A DNA stretch of 64,000 bases. Source: CAZABC01 sp964483405. GTDB taxonomy: Bacteria > Chloroflexota > Limnocylindria > Limnocylindrales > CSP1-4. The stretch's first letter is position 1. The number at the start of each line of letters is the position of its first letter. This document shows positions 31,965 through 40,509 of this stretch, piece by piece. The translations under genes were made by a program, and so were the position numbers. Below the pieces are notes generated by a model. The model had not been told where the DNA came from. It made no database searches and saw nothing but the letters and a program-made list of their open reading frames with translations. Where the stretch lies: assembly GCA_964483405.1 (NCBI GenBank), contig CAZABC010000013.1, positions 1-64,000 of the forward strand, written 5' to 3'.

Positions 31965-32474
31965 CTACCGCGATGGCTCGGTCGTGATGTCCCCGGTCCG
32001 GGTGTCCTCCGCGGCATACCGTCCGACGAGCTCGGACGGCGCCCGACCCGCTCGCAGGAGCTCGGACATCATCCGCATCGGCCGGTCGACGTGGCCGAAG
32101 AAGGCCTTGTACCCCGCGCACAGGTAGTTGAGCCCCGGCTCCCCGTCGGGCGTCTCGATGAACCGGTCCTTGGGGCAGCCACCGTGGCAGGCGAAGCGGA
32201 CGTCGCACTCGCGGCAGAAGCGGGGGAGACTGTCGCGCTTGTCGAGCCCGAAGCGTCGCTGCGCCTCGGAGTCGACGAGCTCGCGCATCGACGTCTCGGC
32301 GATGTTGCCGAGCCGGTATCCCTCCTCGACGAAGTGGTCGCAGGCGTACAGGTCGCCGTTGTGCTCCATCGCCAGCGCGGTCCCGCACGTCTCCGAGTGG
32401 CACGACCGCCCCCTGTACCGCCAGGAGCGCCACGGCGCGGGCTGCGCCAGGCCGGGCGCGAGGCCGAGCTCGGC
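31965..32474 (-). CDS. anaerobic sulfatase-maturating radical SAM enzyme, C-terminal part
   Basis: Only the C-terminal 169 residues are present; the N-terminal radical SAM half is lost in the assembly gap. What remains is a SPASM domain in the anSME pattern: CHSETCG, ME-NGDLYACDHFVEEGYRLGNI, LPRFCRECDVRFACHGGCPKDRFI and LNYLCAGYKAFF, supplying ligands for two auxiliary 4Fe-4S clusters. anSMEs oxidise a Cys or Ser of a sulfatase to formylglycine. A Cys-type sulfatase is encoded 0.7 kb upstream on the same strand, the obvious client. The gene should extend about 250-300 codons into the gap. Confidence 0.88.
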   Translation of the reverse strand, partial: AELGLAPGLAQPAPWRSWRYRGRSCHSETCGTALAMEHNGDLYACDHFVEEGYRLGNIAETSMRELVDSEAQRRFGLDKRDSLPRFCRECDVRFACHGGCPKDRFIETPDGEPGLNYLCAGYKAFFGHVDRPMRMMSELLRAGRAPSELVGRYAAEDTRTGDITTEPSR

Positions 32475-32574
32475 NNNNNNNNNNNNNNNNNNNNNNNNNN
32501 NNNNNNNNNNNNNNNNNNNNNNNNNNNNNNNNNNNNNNNNNNNNNNNNNNNNNNNNNNNNNNNNNNNNNNNNNN
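32475..32574. other. assembly gap (100 N)
   Basis: The placeholder length cannot be real: the missing N-terminal half of the maturase and the end of the small gene beyond it need several hundred bases at least. Confidence 0.95.
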
Positions 32575-32681
32575 GTGACGGCGGCGCCGACCACGGCGGC
32601 CTTGGCGACCGGCGACGGGCCGGGGGTGACGGCGGCCGTCACGACGGCGGCTCGTCCGACGCGGGAGGGTCTGAGCGGCAT
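32575..32681 (-). CDS. small hydrophobic Ala/Val-rich protein, N-terminal part
   Basis: The ATG at 32681 has GGAG 8-9 bases upstream and lies 2 bases after the DUF6325 stop. The 35 visible residues (MPLRPSRVGRAAVVTAAV, then an AKAAVVGAAV repeat of the same kind) are basic then Ala/Val-rich before the gap. Small proteins in this position next to DUF6325 often have a C-terminal SHOCT motif, but that part is not visible. Confidence 0.6.
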
Positions 32682-32683
32682 GA

Positions 32684-33142
32684 TCAGGCTCCTTGCGCCG
32701 TCATGGCCTCGTCGGCCTCGACAGCGGCGATGATGGCCTGGATCGGGATCCGGCCGTTGGCGATGAGCTGGCCGCCGGCATGGCGGACGGCGGAGCCGAA
32801 CCGGGCGGCCCACAGGTTCTCGAACACGAGGACCGCGCCGATGCTTCCGGGGGCCATGACGCCACCGAATGTCAGGACGTCCTCCTCGGCGAGGGTCTCG
32901 GCGAGCTCGGTCTCGATCCGGCCGAGCGGGCCGAGGTCGTCGAGATCCCCGAGCTCCTGGGCCATGACCGTCCCGTCGGCGCCCTTGCCGAGGATGATCA
33001 GGTCCATGACCCGGATGATCCCGGCATCGTGCAGCCGCAGGAGCTCCTCGGCGGCCTCCCCGGTGAAGTTCTGTTGGCCGGCCGGGAACTCGACCACCAG
33101 GTAGTCGACGGGCCCCAGCTCGTCGAGCGATCGCTCGGTCAT
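32684..33142 (-). CDS. DUF6325 family protein
   Basis: Unknown function. The 152-residue product has an N-terminal GPVDYLVVEFP strand, LLRLHDAGIIRVMDLIILGKGADG (near 34-58), an acidic helical middle and a hydrophobic VMAPGSIGAVLVFENLWAARF segment near 95-115. This is the layout of DUF6325 (formerly grouped with DUF1269), seen in many high-GC bacteria. GGAGGA precedes the ATG at 33142. It sits between the sulfatase (79 bases upstream) and the small protein and maturase on one strand, so it is probably cotranscribed with them. Confidence 0.75.
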   Translation of the reverse strand: MTERSLDELGPVDYLVVEFPAGQQNFTGEAAEELLRLHDAGIIRVMDLIILGKGADGTVMAQELGDLDDLGPLGRIETELAETLAEEDVLTFGGVMAPGSIGAVLVFENLWAARFGSAVRHAGGQLIANGRIPIQAIIAAVEADEAMTAQGA

Positions 33143-33221
33143 GGTTCCTCCACCGGTCCGGCGCACGCGGCCGGCGTTTCGGGGGCGCGGGATGACCCGC
33201 GACCGGTGTCAGCGGGATCGC

Positions 33222-35572
33222 CTACTGGCGTCCCATGGCTGCCCGGACCTCGGCCTCCGGATCGACGATCAGCTCACCGCTGACGTCGACGACGACCTTC
33301 TCGAGGCTGCCGGTGAACTTGAACGGACTCGGGTACTCCGGGGTGACCGGCGATCCCGGGTTGTGGCCGCAGCTGACGCCGCCGGGGTTGAACATGAACG
33401 GCGTGGTGTGCGGCGCGTCGGCGCTGGCGACGAGGGCACCGTCCACGTACAGCTGGAGCCGGGCCGGAACGCCCTTGCCGTGCGCCGGGTCGGGCTGGCC
33501 GGTGGGCTCGAACTCGAAGCGGAGCTCATGCCGTCCGACCGGCAACGGTTCGGGCGACGAGACGCTGAACAGGGCTCGGGCGACGTAGTTGTGGACGTAG
33601 TGGAGGCGACCTTCCTTGACGTACAGCGAGAAGCCGCCAGCCGCGCTGCCCTGGCAGAGCAGGACGCCGTCGGCGCCGCCGTCGGGGATGTCGACCGAGG
33701 CGGTGATGGCGTGCGGACGATTGAGGAGCCGCGGTGCCGCGAAGTTGGGGATGGTCTGGGTGCCGGGGCGGTAGGTGTACTGGTCGCGCGGCCGCGAGAT
33801 GAGGGGCTTCTCGGCCACCATCCGGGCGAGGCCGCTGCCGTCGACCGGCATGACGCCGTACTTGCCGGCCTCGACGTACCACGTTCCGATCAGCTCGATG
33901 ACCTTGTCGCGGCGCTCGGCCGCCAGGTCGTGGTTCTCGGCCGGGTCCGCATCGACGTGGTAGAGCTCCCAGCCGGTGGCGTCGAGCTCGGCGAGCCTCT
34001 CGGCCGTGATCGGGTTGCCGAAGCCGGTGCCGGCCTCGGCGAACGAGGGACCCGGCCACGGGCAGACGGCGCGCCAGCCGTCCTTGTAGATGGCCCGGTG
34101 GCCGAGCATCTCGAAGTACTGGGTGTGATGCTGCGTCGGGACGGTGGGGTCCTCGAGCGCCTTCGCGAAGCTGACGCCCTGCATCGGCGACTGGGTCACC
34201 CCGCGGATGGCCGCCGGCGGATCGATGTCGAGCAGGTCGAGCACCGTCGGGACCATGTCGATGATGTGGGCGTACTGGGTGCGGACCTCGCCGCGGGCCT
34301 TGACCCCCTCCGGCCAGGCGACGATGAACGGATCGGTGGAGCCGCCCCGGTACGTCTCGCGCTTCCAGCGCCGGAAGGGGGTGTTGCCCGCCCACGTCCA
34401 GCCCCACGGGTAGTGGTTGAAGTGGGCCGGGCCGCCGATCTCGTCGATGACGGCCAGGCTCTCCTCGAGCGTCTCCTGGGCGTTGTTGAAGAACTGTGCC
34501 TCGTTGGTCGTCCCGGTCGGACCGCCCTCGGCGCTCGCGCCGTTGTCGGAGACGACCATGACGATCGTGTTGTCGAGCACGCCCTGCTCGCGCAGGAAGT
34601 CGAGCAGGCGGCCCAGGTGGTGGTCGGTGTGGCTGAGGAAGCCGGCAAAGACCTCCATCATCCGCGCGGACAGTCGGCGGGCCTCCGGCGAGAGGGTCTC
34701 CCACTCGGGGACATCGGGGTCGTGGCGCGACAGCTCGGCGTCGGCCGGCAGGATGCCGAGCTCCTTCTGGCGGGCGAACACGCGTTCGCGGTAGGCATCC
34801 CAGCCGTCGTCGAACCGTCCGGCGTACCGGTCGGCCCACTCCCTGGGCACGTGGTGCGGAGCATGGGTGGCGCCGAAGCACAGGTGGAGGTAGAACGGCT
34901 TGTCCGGGTCGACCTGGCGGAGGTCGGTGATGAACTCGATCGACTTGTCGACGAGGTCCTCGGTCAGGTGGTAGCCCTCCTCGGGGGTCCGGGGCGGCTC
35001 GACCGTGTGGTTGTCGTAGACGAGCTCGGGTACCACTGGCTCGTGTCGCCGCCGAGGAAGCCGTAGAAGCGCTGGAAGCCGCGCCCGAGCGGCCAGCGGT
35101 CGTAGGGCCCGGCCGCCGTCTCCTGGTTGCTCGGGGTCAGGTGCCACTTGCCGACCATGTACGTGCCGTAGCCGCGCTCGACGAGGATCTCCGAGAGCAT
35201 GCCGTTCTCGAACGGCATGATCCCGTTGTAGCCCGGATAGCCCGTAGCGAGCTCGGTGATGCAGGCCATGCCGTTGCTGTGGTGGTTGCGGCCGGTGACG
35301 ATGCAGGCTCGGCTCGGCGAGCAGAGCGCGGTCGTGTGCATGTTGCTGAAGCGGAGCCCGTTCGCGGCCAATGCGTCGAACGCCGGCGTCTCGATCGGGC
35401 TGCCATAGCAGCCGAGGTGCCCGAAGCCGGTGTCGTCGAGGACGACGAAGAGCACGTTCGGAGCACCGCTGCGGGCACGGATCGGCTCCGGCCAGGCCGG
35501 GCTCGACTCATCGGCCGTGCGACCGATCACGCCCGGGAACGGCGAGCCGGCCGGGTATTCGACGATGGGCAT
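33222..35572 (-). CDS. arylsulfatase, formylglycine type (reading frame broken once)
   Basis: Hydrolyses a sulfate ester. Read with one correction, the product is about 783 residues. Seen: FVVLDDTGFGHLGCYG (metal Asp pair, 42-57), the modification site ALCSPSRACIVTGR with Cys84 to become formylglycine, MVGKWHL, HAPHHVP, VVSDNGAS and a long C-terminal beta region (LYVDGALVASAD) as in large arylsulfatases. The frame changes near 35028-35030: adding one base to the CCC run turns WYPSSS into WYPELVYDNH and joins both halves. AGGAG precedes ATG 35572. No signal peptide seen. The maturase is encoded downstream. Confidence 0.88.
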
Positions 35573-35725
35573 CTGGCACTCCTGGTCGTGGCAGGTGGTG
35601 GCGGGCCGGGGCACGGTCGCCCCGCGGGCGCCGATGCCAGCCTACGCCCCATCCTTCGCTCGCGCATCACCTGCGCGGCATGAAGCGCTCGCGCCCGGGA
35701 TCCGCCTCCGGATCCGGCGACGCCG

Positions 35726-36328
35726 CTACTCGGAGAAGCGCTCCTCGCGCCAGGGGTCGCCCTCGTTGTGGTAGCCGTAGCGCTCCCAGAATCCGGGCCG
35801 GTCCGCGTCGAGGAACTCGAGCCCCCGCAGCCACTTCGCGCTCTTCCAGAAGTAGCGCTTCGGCACGAGGAGCCGGAGCGGCGCGCCATGCTCCGGTTCG
35901 AGCGGGGCGCCGGCGTACGTGTCGGCGAGGAGGACGTCGTCGTCGTCGAGCACCGCGAGCGGCAGGTTGGCCGTGTACCCCTGCTCGCAGTGGGCGACGA
36001 CGAAGCGCGCCTCCGGACGAAGGCCGGCGAGCTCGAGGATCGCCTGGATCGGGACGCCCTCCCAGGTCGTGTCGAGCTTCGACCAGCGGGTCACGCAGTG
36101 GATGTCGGTCGTGACCTCCTTGCGCGGCAGCGTCCGGAACTGCTCCCAGGTGAAGGTCAGCGGGCTGTCGACGAGCCCGAAGACCCGGAGGTCCCAGGTC
36201 GCGAGGTCGGTCCGCGGGACGGAGCCGTAGTGGAGGACCGGGAACTTCTCGGTCAGGTACTGGCCGGGCGGGACGCGATCGGCGAGCGCCGGATCGACGC
36301 CGCGGTTGCCGAAGAGCTTGTCGAACAT
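35726..36328 (-). CDS. molybdopterin-dependent oxidoreductase (sulfite oxidase family)
   Basis: The 200-residue product is the catalytic molybdopterin domain alone, as in YuiH/YedY-like proteins: RVFGLVDSPLTFTWEQF (49-65), the cofactor-ligating Cys78 in DIHCVTRWSKLDTTWEGVP, and a HGAPLRLLVPKRYFWKSAKWLRG motif near 148-170. It lacks a Tat signal, so it is likely cytosolic, and lacks the dimerisation domain of true sulfite oxidases. Substrate unknown. ATG 36328 has GGAG 8 bases upstream; a GTG one codon earlier is possible. Its neighbour is the sulfatase, so sulfur compounds are a tempting but unproven link. Confidence 0.9.
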   Translation of the reverse strand: MFDKLFGNRGVDPALADRVPPGQYLTEKFPVLHYGSVPRTDLATWDLRVFGLVDSPLTFTWEQFRTLPRKEVTTDIHCVTRWSKLDTTWEGVPIQAILELAGLRPEARFVVAHCEQGYTANLPLAVLDDDDVLLADTYAGAPLEPEHGAPLRLLVPKRYFWKSAKWLRGLEFLDADRPGFWERYGYHNEGDPWREERFSE

Positions 36329-36530
36329 CACAGGGCTCCGTGGCTGATGGTCGGGCTATGGTCGCACGGTCCGGCCGACCGTTCCCGCGGCGACCTCGCG
36401 AGGGCGTCGGTCGTCCTGTCGGTCGGGGCGGATGGCCCGGCCCGCGCGGGTCCCTCACCGGGGTCGTCGAGCGCCGACGACCCGGTCGGCGGCAGGACCA
36501 TCGGCCGATGGGCGCCCGCCCACGGTGCGG

Positions 36531-36536
36531 TACCCT
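36531..36536 (+). promoter_or_regulatory. -10 element (TACCCT) upstream of glycosyltransferase operon
   Basis: TACCCT ends 7 bases before a GTG at 36544 that opens a 9-codon reading frame, and 33 bases before the glycosyltransferase GTG. Confidence 0.5.
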
Positions 36537-36543
36537 CCCCGAC

Positions 36544-36573
36544 GTGATCCGCCACGGGGTGCCGGTCGAGTGA
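36544..36573 (+). CDS. candidate 9-codon leader peptide (upstream ORF)
   Basis: GTG ATC CGC CAC GGG GTG CCG GTC GAG TGA. The GTG has the leaderless spacing (7 bases) from TACCCT and its TGA overlaps the glycosyltransferase GTG (GTGA). If translated it would couple ribosomes into the next gene, which has only a weak ribosome site. Alternatively it is chance and the glycosyltransferase has a 26-base leader. Confidence 0.35.
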   Translation: MIRHGVPVE

Positions 36574-37364
36574 ACGCGTCGCCGCCGGCCGATCATCGCG
36601 TCGTCATCGTCATGCCGGCCTACAACGCCGCCCGGACGCTCGAGCGGACGTACGCCGACATCCCGCACGACGTCGTCGATCGGATCATCCTCGTCGACGA
36701 CGTCTCCCGGGACGCCACGGTCGAGATCGCCCGGCAGCTCGGGCTCGACGTCGTCGTCCACCGCCAGAACCTCGGCTACGGCGGCAACCAGAAGACCTGC
36801 TACTCGATGGCGCTCGCGGGTCCGGCCGACGTCGTCGTCATGCTCCATCCCGACTACCAGTACGACGCGACGCGGATCCCGGCGCTCGTCGCCCCGATCC
36901 TCGAGGGCCGAGCCGACCTCGTCCTGGGGAGCCGGTTCCTGGGCGACCCGCTCGCGGGCGGGATGCCGAGGTGGAAGTGGTACGCCAACCGCTTCCTGAC
37001 CGGCGTCGAGAACGTCGCCTTCGGGCTGCGCCTGTCGGAGTACCACACCGGCCTGCGGGCGTACAGCCGCCACCTGCTCGAGACGGTGCCGTACCGGCTC
37101 AACAGCGACGACTTCGTCTTCGACCAGGAGCTGATCGCCCAGGTGGTCGCGGCCGAGATGGGCGACCGGATCGCCGAGATCGCCGTCCCGACCCGCTACT
37201 TCGCCGAGGCGAGCTCGGTCGGCTTCCGCCGCAGCGTCGTCTACGGCCTCTCGACGCTCCGGGTCGTCGCCCGCTTCCTCCTCCACCGCTGGCGGATCCG
37301 GCGGTCGCCCAAGCTCCACGCCAGGACGCCGGTCGCCGCCACTCGCCGTCCGCCGGCGCCGTGA
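36570..37364 (+). CDS. family 2 glycosyltransferase (polyprenyl-phosphate glycosyl transferase-like)
   Basis: GT-A fold enzyme of 264 residues, dolichol-phosphate-mannose-synthase-like. Seen: VVIVMPAYNAARTLERT (10-26), LVDDVSRDAT with the nucleotide-binding Asp, HPDYQYD near 93 (metal site), LGSRFLGD near 113, and DDFVFDQELIAQ near 178. It ends with a basic tail and no membrane helices. Next to a flippase-like membrane protein gene (GTGA overlap), it probably acts on a lipid-linked sugar or glycolipid of the envelope. The start is the GTG at 36570. Confidence 0.88.
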   Translation: MNASPPADHRVVIVMPAYNAARTLERTYADIPHDVVDRIILVDDVSRDATVEIARQLGLDVVVHRQNLGYGGNQKTCYSMALAGPADVVVMLHPDYQYDATRIPALVAPILEGRADLVLGSRFLGDPLAGGMPRWKWYANRFLTGVENVAFGLRLSEYHTGLRAYSRHLLETVPYRLNSDDFVFDQELIAQVVAAEMGDRIAEIAVPTRYFAEASSVGFRRSVVYGLSTLRVVARFLLHRWRIRRSPKLHARTPVAATRRPPAP

Positions 37365-38341
37365 ACGCTCGTGGCCGGCTGGTCGCCCGCGGGCTGCTCG
37401 GCCTCGCGGTCTCCGTGGTCGCCATCTGGCTCGCCCTGCGCGCCGTCGACCTCGACGCCGCGCTCGACATCGTCCGCTCCGCCTCGCCGGCCTGGATCGT
37501 CGGGATGCTCGTCCTCAACGTGGCCGACGTCGCCATCCGCGGCTGGCGGTGGCAGCGGCTCGTCCGGCCGGTGCGGGCGGTCCGCTACCTGCCGATGTTC
37601 GGCTACCTCCTCATCGGCTACCTTGCCAACAACGTCCTGCCGGCCCGGCTCGGCGAGCTCGTCCGCAGCCACTACCTCGGCGACCGCGAGGGGATCAGCC
37701 GGACGACGGCACTCGGGACCGTCGTGGTCGAGCGGGTCATCGACACGGCCTGCGTCGTCCTGATCGCCGCCGTCGCGATCCTCGCCCTGTCGGTCCGCGG
37801 GGTCCTCGTCAGCGCCGTCCTCGTCGGGGCGGCCTTCGCGGGGATCCTCGTCGTCGGCCTGGCCGTCCTCCTCGTCGCCCATCGGCTGCCGTTCGCCGAC
37901 CGGTTCGAGGCGCTCATCGACCGCTTCCCGCGCGCCCGCCGTCTCGCCGCCCGCCTCCGCGAGGGGCTCGGGGTCGCCGGCCGGCCGCGGACCCTGGTCG
38001 AGGCGGTCACCCTGACCGTCGCGGCGTGGACCGCGTCGGTCCTCGCCTTCGCCGCGGCCGGCCAGGCGATCGGCGTCGAGCTGACGCTCGGCCAGGCCGG
38101 GCTGCTGTCGGCCGGGGTCGCCCTGGCGACGATCGTCCCGTCGGGTCCCGGCTACCTCGGGACGTTCGAGCTCGCCGCGGTGACGGTCGGCGCGGCGGTC
38201 GGCGTCGCCCCCGACGACGCATTCGCCCTCGCCCTCATCGTCCACGCCGGCATCCTCGCGGTGACCTCGATCGGCGGCGGGATCGCCTTCATCCGGGTCG
38301 GCTGGACCGCCAAGCCGGCACCGGCGGCGGCCGGGGGATGA
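37361..38341 (+). CDS. LPG-synthase-TM / UPF0104 family membrane protein
   Basis: The 326-residue product has about eight membrane helices and the family motifs: a SPAWIVGMLVLNVADVAIRGWRWQRL stretch near 45-70, GYLLIGYLANNVLPARLGELVRSHYL near 81-106, and PSGPGYLGTFELAAV near 256-270. These match the transmembrane domain of MprF lysylphosphatidylglycerol synthase/flippase (PF03706) without the synthase domain. Predicted lipid or glycolipid translocator. Translationally coupled to the glycosyltransferase (GTGA) and to the next gene (ATGA), so the three form one operon. Confidence 0.88.
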   Translation: MNARGRLVARGLLGLAVSVVAIWLALRAVDLDAALDIVRSASPAWIVGMLVLNVADVAIRGWRWQRLVRPVRAVRYLPMFGYLLIGYLANNVLPARLGELVRSHYLGDREGISRTTALGTVVVERVIDTACVVLIAAVAILALSVRGVLVSAVLVGAAFAGILVVGLAVLLVAHRLPFADRFEALIDRFPRARRLAARLREGLGVAGRPRTLVEAVTLTVAAWTASVLAFAAAGQAIGVELTLGQAGLLSAGVALATIVPSGPGYLGTFELAAVTVGAAVGVAPDDAFALALIVHAGILAVTSIGGGIAFIRVGWTAKPAPAAAGG

Positions 38342-39056
38342 GCGCCGGGCCGCACCCCGCCCTGGCGGACCCCGCGGCCTGGGCGTCGGCGGCGGCGGAG
38401 CTCCTCGCCGAGCTCGGCTTCTCCCTCGTCAACGGCGACGACCCGACCGAGCCGGGTGGCGCCAACCTCCTCGTCGCGCTCCGGCCGCGCCCGACGCTCG
38501 TCCACTTCGACCCCGAGGTCGTCCGCTTCTGGCGCTTCGACGGCCGGCGCGGCAGCCAGGCGGAGCTGACCCGCACCTCGCGGCCTCCGGCGGTCGCCGC
38601 GTTCTCGTGGGGCCGGATCGAGGTCGTCGACCGGCTCCTCGTCGAGAACCAGTTCATCGGCTTCGGCGGCGAGCTCCGGGTCGCCGACACGCCCGACGGG
38701 ACGCGCCTCGTCCAGTTCCACTCCCCGGCCCCGATCCTCCGCTGGGCCGGCCACTCGCAGGGCGTCGACGCGATGACCGACGAGGTCGGCGCGTTCTTCG
38801 CCGGCTCATGGCGCCGATCGACTTCCAGGAGGGTGCCGAGGCGCTCGTCGGGCAAGCCGGGCCGGCCGCCCTGTACGCCGCCTTCGTCCAGGACGCCTGG
38901 CGGCGCTTCGCCTCGACCGCGCATCAGCGCGAGGCCGAGCCCGAGCTCGCGGCCTGGGCCCGGCGCGAGGGCCACCGGCTCGAGCGCGACATGCCAGCGG
39001 CCGACGCGGCCGGCCGGGCGCTCCGGATCGCGCTCGGGCTGCGCCCCGCCGGCTGA
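38338..39056 (+). CDS. unknown protein, reading frame broken once near 38800
   Basis: Function not recognised. The ATG overlaps the flippase-like stop (ATGA). The first part (about 154 residues) is coding-like: LAELGFSLVNGDDPTEPGGANLLVALRPRP, FDPEVVRFWRFDGRRG. After TDEVGAFFA the natural continuation RLMAPIDFQEGAEALVG...AAFVQDAWRRF lies in another frame; adding one C to GCCGG at 38799-38803 joins them into about 239 residues. A separate gene starting ATG 38808 is the less likely alternative. Probably works with the glycosyltransferase and flippase-like protein by position only. Confidence 0.6.
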
Positions 39057-39156
39057 CCATCCGCCGAGCGGCGACGCCCGTCGTCCGGCGGGTCGCTCGG
39101 CCACGCCAGGGCTCGTCGGCGGTGCGTTCGGCGACGATGCCCGATGATGTCGCGCG

Positions 39157-40509
39157 ATGCGCATCCCCGGTCGTCGCCTCGCTGTCCTCGCCGTCCTCGG
39201 CATCGTCGTCGTCGCCGGTGGCCTCGCCGTCTCTCGCCTGTCGGCCGCCGGGCCGCCGGTCGAGACCGCATCGGTCACCCGGGGCACGATCGAGACGACG
39301 GTCGAGCTCGCCGGCACCGTTGAGGCCGTCGACGAGCGGGTGCTCACCTTCGCGTCGCCCGGCACGGTCGCGACGGTCGCGGTCGAGCCCGGCGATGCCG
39401 TGGCCGCGGACGCCGTCCTCGCGACGCTCGAGACGACGACGCTCGAGGCGCAGCTCGCCGCGGCCGAGGCGCAGCTCGCCGCGGCCGAGGCCCGGCTGGC
39501 CGACGACCAGGCCGGCCCGACCGCCGCTCGTCGCGCGGCCGCGTGGGATGGCATCGCCCAGGCGGAGCAGACGCTCGCCAACGCGAGACGCGCGCAGTCC
39601 GACGCGAAGGCCGAGGCCGACCTCGCCGTCCGCCAGGCGGGGGAGATCCTCGACGACGCCGAGGCGCGCCTCGAGGCCGACCGGGCCGCCGGAGCCCCGC
39701 CGGCGGTCATCGCGGCGGACGAGGCGACCGTCGCGGCCGCCGAGCGGGCACTCGAGTCCGCCCGGGTCGGGCGGAAGACGGCGCTGGACCAGGCCGCCGG
39801 GGCCGTCGCCTCGGCCTCGAAGGCGGTCACCGCCGCGCGCAACAACTACGCCGTCGTCGTCGAGCCTGCGCCGGCGGCGCTGATCGCCGCCGACGTGGCG
39901 GCGATCAGCCAGGCCGAGGCGCAGGTCGCCGCCGCGGAGGCCGCCCTCGACGCCGCGACGCTCCGCTCGCCGATCGCCGGCGTCGTGACCGTCGTCGGGC
40001 TGCGGGTCGGCGATCGCGTCGGCCCCGGCGTCCCCGCGTCGGGCTCGATCGCCGTGGCGACGGTCGACGCTCTTCGGGTCGAGGCGACCGCGTCGGAGAT
40101 CGACGTCGTCTCGCTCGAGACCGGCCAGCCGGTCGCCGTCGGCGTCGATGCGCTGCCGGGCGCGGCGATCGAGGGGTCGCTCTGCGAGATCGCCCCGACG
40201 GGCACTCGGATCCAGGGCGTCACCGACTATCCGGTCACGATCTGCCTGACGACCGGGACGGCCGGGCTGCGGGTCGGGATGACCGCCAACGGGTCGGTCG
40301 TCCTCGAGCGCCGTGAGGACGTCCTCCTCGTGCCGGTCCAGGCGATCACGACCGTCGACGGCCGCTCGACCGTCGAGGTCCTCGAAGCGGACGGCTCGAT
40401 CGTCGAGGTCGAGGTGATCATCGGGCTGTCCAGCGGCACGCGGACCGAGATCGTGAGCGGCCTGAGCGAGGGCCAGGCGGTCGTCCTGCCGTCGACCGAT
40501 CCGCGCTGA
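39157..40509 (+). CDS. HlyD/MacA-like efflux adaptor
   Basis: Periplasmic-adaptor-type subunit of an ABC exporter, 450 residues. A membrane anchor is at about 8-28, then a lipoyl half (VELAGTVEAVDERVLTFASPGTVATVAVEPGDAV near 48-80), a long helical hairpin of Ala/Glu heptads (about 95-250; two copies of QLAAAEA), the second lipoyl half with LRSPIAGVVTVVGLRVGDRVG near 268, and beta-barrel and membrane-proximal domains. The ATPase gene starts 1 base before its stop ends (TGATG). Substrate could be a peptide, macrolide or lipid. The envelope type is not certain. Confidence 0.9.
   Translation: MRIPGRRLAVLAVLGIVVVAGGLAVSRLSAAGPPVETASVTRGTIETTVELAGTVEAVDERVLTFASPGTVATVAVEPGDAVAADAVLATLETTTLEAQLAAAEAQLAAAEARLADDQAGPTAARRAAAWDGIAQAEQTLANARRAQSDAKAEADLAVRQAGEILDDAEARLEADRAAGAPPAVIAADEATVAAAERALESARVGRKTALDQAAGAVASASKAVTAARNNYAVVVEPAPAALIAADVAAISQAEAQVAAAEAALDAATLRSPIAGVVTVVGLRVGDRVGPGVPASGSIAVATVDALRVEATASEIDVVSLETGQPVAVGVDALPGAAIEGSLCEIAPTGTRIQGVTDYPVTICLTTGTAGLRVGMTANGSVVLERREDVLLVPVQAITTVDGRSTVEVLEADGSIVEVEVIIGLSSGTRTEIVSGLSEGQAVVLPSTDPR

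Noticed and set aside
35025..35040. Programmed ribosomal frameshift in the sulfatase gene
   Set aside because: No slippery heptamer, stimulating stem or upstream ribosome site was visible; a one-base loss in a C run explains it more simply.
38808..39056. Independent gene starting at ATG 38808
   Set aside because: No ribosome site or -10 box precedes it, and its first residues read as the direct continuation of the upstream frame after one added base.
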